Of a stretch of DNA of 13,121 nucleotides, positions 1 through 9,212 are shown piece after piece. The notes below the pieces were generated by a model, which had not been told where the DNA came from, did no database searches, and worked only from the letters and a program-made list of their open reading frames with translations. The stretch's first letter is position 1. The number at the start of each line of letters is the position of its first letter. The stretch comes from JAZDKP01 sp043802925 (GTDB lineage: Bacteria > Fibrobacterota > OXYB2-FULL-49-7 > JAEUSG01). Position numbers and translations under genes: made by a program. The stretch covers positions 1 to 13,121 of the forward strand of contig JAZDKP010000037.1 of the NCBI GenBank assembly GCA_043802925.1, given 5' to 3'.

Positions 1-1
1 G

Positions 2-3000
2 TACGAGAAGGTGCTTGCGGCCAAGCCGAATGAGCTTCCGGTGGTGGACAAGCTGGTGATGCTGAACGAGCGGATGCGCGACAACGGCCGCCTGATGGTT
101 CTGTACAATAAAAAGATGTCGATACAGGGCAAGAACCGGGATCTGTTGCTGAAGCTGGCCGCGGTGTACCGCGAGCAGAAGAAGAGCGACGACGCCCTCA
201 AGACGTACGAGGACGTGCTGGACATGGACCCCACGAATATGACGTCGCTGATGTCTCTTGTGGATTTGTACGAGGCGAAGAAAGACCTTAAAAAAGCGGC
301 GGATGTCATGGACAAGCTGGCTGGGGTCGAACCCACGCCAAAAAATAACCTGCGCCTGGCCGGTTATTGTCTTGCCATGGGGGACAGCGTCCGCGCTGTG
401 GCCCCCCTCGAACGCTATACGGCCGCCAACAAGGATGCCGTTGACCCACTGTTGACCCTCGGTCTCTGCTACCGGGCCCAGCGTGCGGATGACAAAGCTG
501 TCTTTGTTCTGAACAAGCTGGGCTATCCGGACGGAAAACTGGGTGTCAGCAAAAACACCCGTGTCACTGCGCTCAAGGCGCTCTATGCGCTTTATGCCAA
601 GAATACGGACGTCGAAAACCTCAAGAAAACGCTGGCGCAACTCACTACGCTCGAACCGGACAATCCGGCGTTCTTACTCGAACTTGGCAGGCTCTATTAT
701 GGCGCAAAGCAGTACGACCCGGCACTGGCCGTCCTTCTCAAGGCCAATGCGCTTAAAAAAGACGAGGGGAATGTTCCGTTCATCATCGGGTCAATCTATT
801 ATTCAAAGAAGGCCTATAAAGAAGCGGCTCCCTTCCTCCGTGCCGCGATACTGAAGGACGCAAAGAATGCGGAATTGCACCGCATGCTGGGTGCCGTTTA
901 TGCCGCGGATCCAAAAACCCAGGACGAAGCAGCGCGCGAATACGAGACCGTGCTCACATTCGACAGCCGTGACGCGGCCTCGGCCAAGGTCCTGATGGGC
1001 CTCTACCAACGCGGCAAGCAGAACGACAAGCTCATGCCTGTCTACGACCGTCTTGTGGCCATGGAACCCGGCAACAAGGAGGCGTGGAGCGGCATGGGCA
1101 CCCTGGCGCTGCAGCTCAAAGACGACGCCCGCGCCGAAAAGGCCTTCCTTAAAGTGACGGAACTCGATCCCAAGTCCGGCCAGGTCTTCATCGGTCTGGG
1201 CGAACTCTATGAGCGTCAGAAAAAGACAGACCGCGCCATCGGCGCCTACGGAAGGGTGGTGGCCCTTAACGCGGGCCCGGCGCAGGATTTTGAAAAGCGT
1301 ATCGGTTATCTATGGCTTGGGTTGGGTAAAACCGACAGTGCGAGCGCGCACCTCTACAAGGCGCTCGAGGCCGATCCCTACCTGCACGAGGTGGCATACT
1401 CCCTCGGAAAAATATTTGAAGACCAGAAGGATTGGACGCAGGCCGGCACTTTCTACCAGATGGCGGCTGACGCCCAGCCCGGAAACGCCGAGTATCTTCT
1501 CAGGAGTGGCAAGTGCAGCTTCCGCCTGGGCGAGTTCCCCTCGGCCAAACAGAAACTCCAGAAAGCCGTGGACCAGAGCCCCAAGCAGGATGAGGCTTTC
1601 TTCATGCTCGGTCAAATCCACATGACCCAGCAGAACTACAAGGCCGCGGCCGATGCCTTCGGCAAAGCGAGCGCGCTCAAGCCCGAAAACCCCGACTACC
1701 TCAAGCAGTTGTCCGAGGCCACCTTCAAACTTGACCGTTTCGCCGAGGTTGTCCCCCTCTACCTCAAGCTGACGCGCCTCAAGCCTGACGACATGGAGGC
1801 CCATGCCAATCTTGGACGCAGTTACCTTAAAATCAACAACACCGCCCTGGCGCTGACCGAGTTCGACAAGGTCTATGCGACCAAGCCGCAGCTCATTGAG
1901 GACGAATACGAAATCGGCAAACTCTATTTCAATGCCAAGCGTTTTCCCGAGGCCAAGCGCATCCTCCTGAACGTCCTGCGCACGCAGCCTGAAAAGGCGG
2001 ACGGGCAGGAGATGGCCGCGGTTATTTTCGAAGGCGAAAAGAACTACAAAGAGGCGGTGGACCATTACGAAGAAGTGGTCAAGGCCGATAAGACCCGCTC
2101 CCGCCTCTACAGGAAAATCGGAGAGCTCTACAAGGCCCAGAACAACGACGAGCGCGCCATCGCGGCTTACGAAAAGTACCTGGCTGCCAACAAGGACCCC
2201 GAGATAGCGGCCACGATGCTCGAGTCCTATAAAAAGCTCCAGCGCAAGGAGGACGTGCGCCGCATGCTCGTCCACCTGACAACGGCCAACGCCGGCGATG
2301 TGGACCATTTCATGGAACTGGGTAAAATGGACTTCGCAGCCGGAAACATCAAGCAGGCGCTGCCCTCGTTCCTCGCGGTCATCAAGGTCAAGGCCAACCA
2401 GGCTGAGGCCCTTTACATGGCCGGTAAAATCGAGGACGAACTCAAGGACTACAAGGCCGCCCAGCCCCATCTGCTGGCCGCCTACCGTCTGGCGCCCGAA
2501 AACCCGAAGGTTCTCCAGGCCCTGGCTGACCTCTATTACGAGACCAGGCAGGCGGCCGAAGCCGTCACCTATTACGGGAAAATCCTCGATGCGGATCCCA
2601 AAAACGAGGCCGCACTTGACCGTCTTATCGAACTCTACCGTGGGCTTAACAATAAACAGGCGTTGATGGTGGGCCTCACCAAAAAGACGCTCCTCAACCC
2701 GCGTGCGGGCGACGCCTATCTCGAGTTGGGCCGGCTTTATCTTGCTGACAACCGACAGGCCGAAGCTGAAACCGCTTTCAAAAAGGCGGTGGAGGTCAAG
2801 GGTGAGGCGCTCGAGGCTTTTATTGCCCTGGCCGAAATGTATGTGGCCAAAAACAAGATTGCCGATGCCATCGACAATTATAAAAAGGCCATCTACGTTG
2901 ATTCCAAGAACCCGGAAATTTACTTTAAGCTCGGCAAGCTCTATCTCACCGCCAAAAAAGACTCCACGGCCGCGATGGATGCCTTTGAAAAGGTACTCGT

Positions 3001-5911
3001 CTATAAAAAGGACCACCTCGAGACCATGGAGTACCTGGGCGGGTTGTATATGGCCTTTAACTACCAGAAAAAGGCCATCAGCACTATCCAAGAAATTATC
3101 AAGGCCAAGCCCAAAGCTGCGGCCGGTTACAAGGCACTGGGTAAGGTCTACCTCGACACCAAGGACTATACCAAGGCCGAGAACTACCTCAAGCAGGCGC
3201 AGGGGCTCGAGCCCAATAATCCGGAGGTCCAGTTCTATCTGGGCAAGCTCTACCAGGCGAATAATTTTCCGGAAAAGGCGCTGCCCTATTTTGCAAAGGC
3301 CTATCAGCTTGCGCCTGCCGACAAAATATTCGCGACTCATTACGCGGACGCCTTGTACAGTAAGAAAGAATATCGCGAAGCCCTGCCTGTGCTGCTCAAA
3401 ATCAGTGCGCAGGACAAAAAGGACGCGCGGATTATTGCAATCATCATGGACTGCTATCTTTCCATGGGCGACATGCAGCAGGCCATGGGCTACGTGGGTA
3501 TGCTTGAAAAGGCCGACCCCGAACAGTTGACAAAGAACTTCAAGGTGGCCAAAGCCTACTACAAACTGGGCAAACTCGACAAAGCGCTTGCCATCCTCGA
3601 GAACATGCCCCCGCAGAAGGACAAAGAGTATTTCAGTATGCTGGGTGACATTTATAATACCCAGAAGCAGTACGGCAAGGCTGCGGAAGCCATGAAAGAG
3701 CTCTTTGCGCAGGACCGGAGCGATATGAAGACCGGCCTGGCCCTGGGCGGCATCTACGAAAGCCGTGCCGAGGACGGCCTCGCTGCGGAGGTTTACGAAA
3801 GCCTCGAAATCTCGTTTCCGCGCGAACCCGGGGTCAAGGAGCGTCTGCTGAAGGCCTACCGCAAGCTGGGAAAGACCGACAACGTGCGCGCCACGCTGCA
3901 CCAGCTCATCCAGCTTCAGCCGGGTAACCTTGACTATCTCTTTGAACTGGCCAAAATGATGATGGAAGAGGGACAGAAAGGGGAGGCCGCGGCACGCTTG
4001 GCGCAAGTACTGAAGCAGAAGCCGGGCCACACGCAGGCCGCGGCGCTTTATGGTCGAATCCTCTTTGAGAACAAAAACTACGCCGAGGCGGAAAAATACC
4101 TGACCCAGGCGGTGCTGGCCTCGCCCGGCAGCGTTGAAGGCAACAAGAACCTGGGCCTCGTCCTGTGCGCCCGTGAAAACTGGGGCAAGGCCGTTATCTA
4201 CATTGAAAAGGCTTACTCACTCGACCCCAAGGACATGGAAACCACTGCGGCGCTTGCCGATTGCTACAAGGCGCTCAAGCGCACGGACGTGCTCATGAAC
4301 CTGTACGCCACCATCATCAAGTCCGACGCCAACAATGTGGTGGCGCGCCGCGGCCTGGGCGACAATTATTATGAGAAAAAGCGCTTCAAGGAGGCCATGG
4401 ACGAATACACCATTGTGATTGCGAACAAGGAAAGCGATCCCGAGCTCCTGAACCGCCAGGCCGACATGAAGCTCAATACCGGTGATGTGACCAAGGCCAT
4501 TGAGCTCTACCAGGCCTCGCTGCGCCAACTCCCCAACCAGGCGGAGGTGGCGTATCGTCTTGGCGTCATTTACCTCAAAAACCGTGGCAACGAAGAGTCG
4601 GCCAAGGAGCAGTTCGAACAGGTCGTGCTCATCAACCCCAACCATTTTGACGCTTTCAAGATGCTGGGCAAAATCTACCAGCAGAACAAGGACGATTTTT
4701 CGGCCATCCGCTGTTACAAGAAGGCGCTTAAGATTAAGGGCACCGACCCGGAGGTCTTAGGTGACCTGTCGGTCATCATGCTCCGCCAGGCCGACTGGGA
4801 AAAGGCGGCCGGGGTCTATGCCGAGGCGCTCAAGTACAATCCTAACAATAACGATCTCAAGGCCTCGTTGGGACGCAAGTACCTCGACATCAAAAAGTAC
4901 CGCGAGGCCGAACCGCTTATCGCTGCAGTTCAGGCTGCGCGCCCCAACGACGTGGGCATCATGATGGACCTTATCAACCTTTACAACCAGCTCGGTGAGT
5001 CGGGCAAGGCCATCCCGTACCTTGACCGTCTCATTGGCAGCGGCGGCGCAACGCCCGAGGTGCAGATGCAACTGGGCGTGGCCTACTTTGGCCAGAAGGA
5101 GTACCGTAAGGCGCGCGAAATCCTTGAAAAGGTGCTCACCAAGGTTGAAGGCACGGTGAGTGCGCTCCAGACGCTGGGCCTCATTTACGCATACGAAAAG
5201 GACCTGCGCAAGGCAAAAATCGTCTTCAAAAAGGTCCTCGAAATGGACCCGAACAACGTGGCCGCGAACTTCACGCTGGGCGAGGCCGCCTTCGCGGACA
5301 AGGACTTTGATCTGGCCGTGGCCCATTTCGAACGCGTGTACAATATAGCACCCACAACAGAGAACATCGGCAGCCGCCTCGCCGAATGCTACATGGCGCG
5401 CCAGGAGTACGACAAGGCCAAGCAGTTTATCCTGCGGGGGCTCCAGGAACAGCCCAAGAACGGAACGCTCTACCTGGGCCTCGGCAAGGTGCTTTTCGGT
5501 GAAGGGGACTTCGGCTCCGCGCTCAAGGCCTTCCAGAAGGCCGCACCGCTCCTCCCGGAGGACGACGAGCCGGTCTTCTTTTACCTGATGTGCCTGGTCA
5601 ATACCCAGCAGATTGAGCGTGCCATGAAGGAGTCCAAGCAGGCGCTCCAGACCTTTAAACGCTCCGAAAAAATTTATTACGCCATCGGAAGCGCGTACAT
5701 GCAGGGCGGCCAAATCGACAAGGCGCTCAAGGCGCTCGAACTCGCGACCAAGCTCAACGGCTCGTTCCGCGATGCTTATAAACTGGCAGGCGACATCTAT
5801 TTCGAAAAGAAGCAGGATTCCGCGGCAGCCGTGGCCAACTACAAGCGCTTTATCGCACTCGGCGGTATGCTCGAGGAACTGCCCCAGGGCATCCGGGGCC
5901 AGATGCGTTAA
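2..5911 (+). CDS. Giant tetratricopeptide-repeat (TPR) protein, 5'-truncated by the window
   Basis: The frame is open from base 2 to the TAA ending at 5911, giving 1969 visible residues. The real start lies upstream of the window. The GTG at 11 is not a convincing start because the frame continues before it and the first residues already look like a repeat. Almost the whole length is made of degenerate 34-residue TPR units, with L/G near positions 7-8, Y/F at 11, A at 20, F/Y at 24, A at 27 and P at 32. Clear examples are LGRLYYGAKQYDPAL, LGKLYQANNFPEKALPYF and LGKIYQQNKDDFSAIRCYKKA. The length allows roughly 58 repeats. No enzyme domain, transmembrane segment or sorting signal is visible; the last residues (GGMLEELPQGIRGQMR) leave the repeat pattern. 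TPR superhelices are protein-binding scaffolds, so an assembly role is likely, but partner and location are unknown. A signal peptide or catalytic domain could lie in the missing N-terminus. The lipoprotein gene downstream hints at an envelope role; this is inference. Confidence 0.93.
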   Translation, partial: YEKVLAAKPNELPVVDKLVMLNERMRDNGRLMVLYNKKMSIQGKNRDLLLKLAAVYREQKKSDDALKTYEDVLDMDPTNMTSLMSLVDLYEAKKDLKKAADVMDKLAGVEPTPKNNLRLAGYCLAMGDSVRAVAPLERYTAANKDAVDPLLTLGLCYRAQRADDKAVFVLNKLGYPDGKLGVSKNTRVTALKALYALYAKNTDVENLKKTLAQLTTLEPDNPAFLLELGRLYYGAKQYDPALAVLLKANALKKDEGNVPFIIGSIYYSKKAYKEAAPFLRAAILKDAKNAELHRMLGAVYAADPKTQDEAAREYETVLTFDSRDAASAKVLMGLYQRGKQNDKLMPVYDRLVAMEPGNKEAWSGMGTLALQLKDDARAEKAFLKVTELDPKSGQVFIGLGELYERQKKTDRAIGAYGRVVALNAGPAQDFEKRIGYLWLGLGKTDSASAHLYKALEADPYLHEVAYSLGKIFEDQKDWTQAGTFYQMAADAQPGNAEYLLRSGKCSFRLGEFPSAKQKLQKAVDQSPKQDEAFFMLGQIHMTQQNYKAAADAFGKASALKPENPDYLKQLSEATFKLDRFAEVVPLYLKLTRLKPDDMEAHANLGRSYLKINNTALALTEFDKVYATKPQLIEDEYEIGKLYFNAKRFPEAKRILLNVLRTQPEKADGQEMAAVIFEGEKNYKEAVDHYEEVVKADKTRSRLYRKIGELYKAQNNDERAIAAYEKYLAANKDPEIAATMLESYKKLQRKEDVRRMLVHLTTANAGDVDHFMELGKMDFAAGNIKQALPSFLAVIKVKANQAEALYMAGKIEDELKDYKAAQPHLLAAYRLAPENPKVLQALADLYYETRQAAEAVTYYGKILDADPKNEAALDRLIELYRGLNNKQALMVGLTKKTLLNPRAGDAYLELGRLYLADNRQAEAETAFKKAVEVKGEALEAFIALAEMYVAKNKIADAIDNYKKAIYVDSKNPEIYFKLGKLYLTAKKDSTAAMDAFEKVLVYKKDHLETMEYLGGLYMAFNYQKKAISTIQEIIKAKPKAAAGYKALGKVYLDTKDYTKAENYLKQAQGLEPNNPEVQFYLGKLYQANNFPEKALPYFAKAYQLAPADKIFATHYADALYSKKEYREALPVLLKISAQDKKDARIIAIIMDCYLSMGDMQQAMGYVGMLEKADPEQLTKNFKVAKAYYKLGKLDKALAILENMPPQKDKEYFSMLGDIYNTQKQYGKAAEAMKELFAQDRSDMKTGLALGGIYESRAEDGLAAEVYESLEISFPREPGVKERLLKAYRKLGKTDNVRATLHQLIQLQPGNLDYLFELAKMMMEEGQKGEAAARLAQVLKQKPGHTQAAALYGRILFENKNYAEAEKYLTQAVLASPGSVEGNKNLGLVLCARENWGKAVIYIEKAYSLDPKDMETTAALADCYKALKRTDVLMNLYATIIKSDANNVVARRGLGDNYYEKKRFKEAMDEYTIVIANKESDPELLNRQADMKLNTGDVTKAIELYQASLRQLPNQAEVAYRLGVIYLKNRGNEESAKEQFEQVVLINPNHFDAFKMLGKIYQQNKDDFSAIRCYKKALKIKGTDPEVLGDLSVIMLRQADWEKAAGVYAEALKYNPNNNDLKASLGRKYLDIKKYREAEPLIAAVQAARPNDVGIMMDLINLYNQLGESGKAIPYLDRLIGSGGATPEVQMQLGVAYFGQKEYRKAREILEKVLTKVEGTVSALQTLGLIYAYEKDLRKAKIVFKKVLEMDPNNVAANFTLGEAAFADKDFDLAVAHFERVYNIAPTTENIGSRLAECYMARQEYDKAKQFILRGLQEQPKNGTLYLGLGKVLFGEGDFGSALKAFQKAAPLLPEDDEPVFFYLMCLVNTQQIERAMKESKQALQTFKRSEKIYYAIGSAYMQGGQIDKALKALELATKLNGSFRDAYKLAGDIYFEKKQDSAAAVANYKRFIALGGMLEELPQGIRGQMR

Positions 5912-5941
5912 CCGGAGTAGAAAAAAAGAAAAGGAAACACC

Positions 5942-6142
5942 ATGAAAAAAGCAGTGACCCTCGTGACAGTATCCCTGCTCTGCGCCTGGCTGCTCTCCGG
6001 GTGCGCGGCAACCAAACCCGCGGAAGACCAGAGCGCAAAACTCCAGGAGGTCAAGACCTCGGCCGAGGCCGCGACCAAAGAACTGCATGACCTCCGCCTC
6101 GAGAAGGCCAAGCTCGAAGCGGATAAAAGCGCCACCCCGTGA
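5942..6142 (+). CDS. Small coiled-coil outer-envelope lipoprotein
   Basis: This 66-residue protein starts with a textbook lipoprotein signal peptide: MKK, a hydrophobic stretch, then the lipobox LSGC with the acylated cysteine at residue 21. The mature part has only about 46 residues and is charged, Ala/Glu/Lys/Leu-rich and without Pro until its end. Leu, Val and Ala recur at heptad-like spacing (AKLQEVKTSAEAATKELHDL), which suggests a single coiled-coil helix as in Braun-type Lpp. It lacks the terminal lysine that Lpp uses for peptidoglycan attachment and ends in SATP. An AAGGAA ribosome-binding site sits about 7 bases before the ATG. It begins 30 bases after the TPR gene with no visible terminator between, so co-transcription is likely. 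Its TGA overlaps the leuS GTG. Being short, it has no assignable homologue by eye; 'Lpp-like' refers to architecture only. Confidence 0.88.
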   Translation: MKKAVTLVTVSLLCAWLLSGCAATKPAEDQSAKLQEVKTSAEAATKELHDLRLEKAKLEADKSATP

Positions 6143-8838
6143 AACGTTATTCGCCTTTTGACATTGAGCCCCGATGGCAGACGTTCTGGGCGGAGCACGG
6201 TTCTTTCCGGACAACGGAAAACCCGGATCGGCCAAAATTTTACTGTCTTGACATGTTCCCGTATCCTTCGGGCGCCGGCCTTCATGTGGGCCATCCCGAG
6301 GGGTATACGGCCACAGATATCCTCTGCCGCTACAAGCGCGCCAAGGGGTTCAACGTCCTCCACCCCATGGGTTGGGACGCATTCGGCCTGCCCGCGGAAC
6401 AGTACGCCATTCAGACCGGTGCCCATCCCGCGCTGACCACCAAAAAAAACTGTGACACCTTTCGCCACCAGATCCAGCGGTTGGGTCTAAGCTACGACTG
6501 GGAGCGCGAAGTCAACACCACCGACCCGGGCTATTACCGTTGGACGCAGTGGATATTCTGCCGGCTCTACGGCACCTGGTACGATGCCAAGGCCAGGAAG
6601 GGGAGGCCTATTGCCGAACTCCCCATTCCGCCCGCAGTACAGGCCGCGGGGCCCCAAGCGGTGCGCGCCTACCGTGACGAGCAACGGCTTGCCTACTACG
6701 GAAACGCGCAGGTCTGGTGGTGTCGGCAATGCCGCATCGTTTGCGCCAACGAAGAGGTGCTGGCCGACGGTTCGCACGAAAAATGCGGGGCCAAGGAAGT
6801 CGAGCGGCGCAACCTCAAGCAGTGGTTGATGCGTATCCCGCACTACGCCGAACGGCTGCTCGAAGGGCTGGATGCCCTCGACTGGCCTGAGGGAATTAAG
6901 GAAATGCAGCGTAATTGGATTGGCCGGTCCACGGGAGCGGAAGTCGATTTTGCAATTGCGGACGCTGCCGGAAAGCCCACGGACCGGCTGTTGCGTGTTT
7001 ATACCACCCGTCCGGACACCTTGTTCGGTGCCACTTACATGGTAGTCTCACCCGAACATCCCCTGGTCGGGGCGCTCACCACGCCGCAGCAGAAGAGGGC
7101 TGTGGAGGCTTATCGTAAGGCCGCGGGCCTCAAGTCCGACCTTGACCGCACCGAACTGGCCAAGGAAAAGAGCGGGGTCTTTAGCGGTAGCCATGCCATC
7201 AACCCCGTAAACGGCAAGGCCATTCCCATCTGGGTGGCGGACTATGTTCTGATGGGCTATGGCACCGGGGCCATCATGTCGGTCCCGGCGCACGACACAC
7301 GCGACTTCGACTTCGCCAAAAAATTTGACCTGCCGGTTGTCTGCATTATGGAACCCGACGCTTCCTGCGATTCGGCCTTAAAGGCAAGCGTACTCGCCGG
7401 CGAAGCCTGCTGGACCGAGGACGGCCGCTACATCCAGAGCGAAAGCGCGTTTTCCGGTCTTTCCATTAACGGTCTCTCCAAAAAAGAAGGTATCGCAGCC
7501 GTTCTCGACTGGCTTGCAAAGCGCGGTCTGGGCAAGGCCACCATCAATTATAAGTTACGGGACTGGCTGTTCAGCCGGCAGCGTTACTGGGGCGAACCCT
7601 TCCCGGTCATCCACTGGGAAGACGGCGAGGTTTCCCTGCTCGACGAAAAAGATTTGCCCCTCCTGTTGCCCGAGGTGCCCGATTTCCGTCCCGGGGACGG
7701 GGGCGAAAGCCCTCTTGCCAATGCCGGGGAGTGGCTCATGGTCACGGATCCAACGACTGGCCGCAAGGGACGCCGTGAAACCAACACCATGCCGCAGTGG
7801 GCCGGTTCCTGCTGGTATTATCTGCGTTATATCAGCCCCAAGGACGCGAAGCGTTTTGTGGACGCGGACGCGGAACGGTACTGGATGCCAGTGGACCTCT
7901 ATGTGGGCGGTGCCGAACACGCGGTGCTTCACCTGCTTTACAGCCGCTTCTGGCACAAGGTCCTTTATGACCTGGGCGAGGTGGGCACGGACGAACCCTT
8001 CCAAAAGCTTTTCAACCAGGGCATGATTCTGGCGTATGCCTATCAGGATCCGGTTGGGAGCCTGGTTCCATCCGATGAGGTCGATGAACGGAACGGGAAA
8101 TATTTTAAGAAAGGGTCGGGAGTCGAGTTAAAGCAAATCGTCGCTAAAATGAGCAAGTCGCTCAAGAATGTTGTCAACCCCGACGATGTCATCCGTGAAT
8201 ACGGGGCGGACGCCTTGCGTCTGTATGAGATGTTCATGGGGCCGCTCGAGGCCACCAAACCCTGGCAGACCCAGGGGCTCGAGGGGCAGACGCGTTTTCT
8301 TCAGCGCGCGTGGCGCGCGGTGGCCGGGGATGAAGACTCCGGTGCACCGCAGTATTCCGCGGATGCGCCGCCCCCGGAACTTCTGCGCATCGCGCACCAG
8401 AGCATCCTTAAGGTCTCGGACGACATCGAACAGCTGCGGTTCAACACCGCCATCAGCCAGCTCATGATTTTCTGCAATGAAATGACCAAGGCATCGGCCC
8501 GCTATCGTGGTGTCTGCGAAATTTTTGTCCAGTTGCTCCATCCCTTTGCCCCGCATATTGCCGAGGAACTCTGGAGTGTGCTTGGGCACGCGGGCGGACT
8601 CACGGGCACGTCCTGGCCTGCGGCCGACAAGGGGCTCGCAATCGAGGATTCCGTGGAAGTGGTGATTCAGCTCAATGGAAAGGTGCGCGGACGCATCCGC
8701 GTGCCCCGTGGACGCGACGCGGCCACGCTGGAATTAAAGGCTAAAACCGACCCGTCGGTTCAGGCCGGGCTCGAAGGCCGGACTGTGGCCAAGGTCATTG
8801 TCGTGCCCGACAAACTGGTGAATTTCGTGGTCAAATAA
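6139..8838 (+). CDS. leuS: Leucyl-tRNA synthetase (class Ia)
   Basis: Charges tRNA-Leu with leucine in the cytoplasm. The 899 residues are a usual full length. The class I HIGH motif is HVGH (residues 49-52) and the KMSKS loop is present (670-674). The CP1 editing domain has the threonine-rich TTRPDT (289-294) and the conserved aspartate D386 in VPAHDTRDF, so post-transfer editing should be intact. The zinc module has WWCRQC (C195, C198) and a later HEKC (H213, C216), a C2HC-like set. LRDWLFSRQRYWGEPFPV (473-490) and the C-terminal VQLNGKVRGRI-type domain (here VIQLNGKVRGRIRV) are typical. About 40 extra residues at 150-192 (RPIAELPIPPAVQAAGPQAV) precede the zinc module, a feature I recall from Planctomycetes/Bacteroidetes-type enzymes. 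The start is GTG inside the GTGA overlap with the lipoprotein gene, fits the family N-terminus (RYSPFDIEPRWQ), and has no clear Shine-Dalgarno sequence, so translation is probably coupled to the upstream gene. Confidence 0.98.
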   Translation: MKRYSPFDIEPRWQTFWAEHGSFRTTENPDRPKFYCLDMFPYPSGAGLHVGHPEGYTATDILCRYKRAKGFNVLHPMGWDAFGLPAEQYAIQTGAHPALTTKKNCDTFRHQIQRLGLSYDWEREVNTTDPGYYRWTQWIFCRLYGTWYDAKARKGRPIAELPIPPAVQAAGPQAVRAYRDEQRLAYYGNAQVWWCRQCRIVCANEEVLADGSHEKCGAKEVERRNLKQWLMRIPHYAERLLEGLDALDWPEGIKEMQRNWIGRSTGAEVDFAIADAAGKPTDRLLRVYTTRPDTLFGATYMVVSPEHPLVGALTTPQQKRAVEAYRKAAGLKSDLDRTELAKEKSGVFSGSHAINPVNGKAIPIWVADYVLMGYGTGAIMSVPAHDTRDFDFAKKFDLPVVCIMEPDASCDSALKASVLAGEACWTEDGRYIQSESAFSGLSINGLSKKEGIAAVLDWLAKRGLGKATINYKLRDWLFSRQRYWGEPFPVIHWEDGEVSLLDEKDLPLLLPEVPDFRPGDGGESPLANAGEWLMVTDPTTGRKGRRETNTMPQWAGSCWYYLRYISPKDAKRFVDADAERYWMPVDLYVGGAEHAVLHLLYSRFWHKVLYDLGEVGTDEPFQKLFNQGMILAYAYQDPVGSLVPSDEVDERNGKYFKKGSGVELKQIVAKMSKSLKNVVNPDDVIREYGADALRLYEMFMGPLEATKPWQTQGLEGQTRFLQRAWRAVAGDEDSGAPQYSADAPPPELLRIAHQSILKVSDDIEQLRFNTAISQLMIFCNEMTKASARYRGVCEIFVQLLHPFAPHIAEELWSVLGHAGGLTGTSWPAADKGLAIEDSVEVVIQLNGKVRGRIRVPRGRDAATLELKAKTDPSVQAGLEGRTVAKVIVVPDKLVNFVVK

Positions 8839-8878
8839 CCGTTCTACTTCCCCTGTTCGAGAGCATCCGCTTGTTCGT

Positions 8879-8907
8879 TTGACTTCCGGTTGTTTTCTGA
8901 TTATCTT
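8879..8907 (+). promoter_or_regulatory. Candidate sigma70-type promoter for the toxin-antitoxin pair
   Basis: TTGACT (8879-8884) and TATCTT (8902-8907) are separated by 17 bases in the 149-base gap between leuS and the antitoxin start. They match the sigma70 consensus at 5/6 and 4/6 positions. A start near 8914 would leave a leader of about 74 bases. That leader contains a short dyad CCGC-AA-GCGG (8940-8949), which might be an operator for the autoregulation usual in these modules; this is weak. No terminator hairpin for leuS was seen in this gap. Inferred from sequence alone. Confidence 0.4.
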
Positions 8908-8987
8908 ATTCATCAGCCGAAGAAGATGAAAGACGTATGCCGCAAGCGGTTCTCGAAACAACGTCGTTTTCTAAAGAGGAGATAAGA

Positions 8988-9212
8988 ATGCACAGGAAAA
9001 TTAGTGTTGAAACGCTTGAAAGGGATGCTGAAAGCCTGCCTTCCCAGGAGCAGCTAAAACTTGTTGAAATTCTGATCCATAAAATAAGAAACGCAAAGCT
9101 TGCCAGAAAGATATCCCTGGACTGGAACAAATTGTACGGACTTGGTAAAGGTCTTTGGAAGGGCGAGGATGCTCAAGCCTATATCCGAAGAATACGGGAA
9201 GACAGAGCATGA
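8988..9212 (+). CDS. VapB-like antitoxin of a type II toxin-antitoxin module
   Basis: A 74-residue, strongly charged protein that begins at ATG 8988 behind a strong AGAGGAG ribosome-binding site. A longer in-frame start at 8937 exists but would put that site inside the gene, so the shorter form is preferred. The C-terminal part, LYGLGKGLWKGEDAQAYIRR followed by IREDRA, is a pattern I recognise from short antitoxins paired with PIN-domain toxins; this tail normally wraps the toxin active site. The N-terminal half (about residues 1-40) is helical and presumably dimerises or binds DNA, but no classic AbrB or ribbon-helix-helix signature is obvious. The TGA overlaps the toxin ATG (ATGA), typical of co-translated pairs. 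The region is AT-richer than its neighbours. Confidence 0.85.
   Translation: MHRKISVETLERDAESLPSQEQLKLVEILIHKIRNAKLARKISLDWNKLYGLGKGLWKGEDAQAYIRRIREDRA

Noticed and set aside
1310..4030. 906-codon open frame on the minus strand inside the TPR gene
   Set aside because: It is codon-aligned with the TPR gene, so it would be interrupted only by sense codons TTA, CTA or TCA, which are rare in this GC-rich gene. Its translation lacks recognisable domains, while the plus strand has clear TPR periodicity.
5719..5740. Short tandem DNA repeat AAGGCGCTC x2 in the TPR gene
   Set aside because: It encodes KALKAL within a normal TPR helix; two copies of nine bases are expected by chance in such repetitive coding sequence.
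4757..6235. 492-codon open frame on the minus strand over the TPR end, lipoprotein and leuS start
   Set aside because: A similar composition-driven shadow; it runs antisense through three supported genes and shows no family motif.
8937..8987. Upstream in-frame ATG for the antitoxin
   Set aside because: It has no ribosome-binding site, whereas ATG 8988 follows AGAGGAG at the proper distance.
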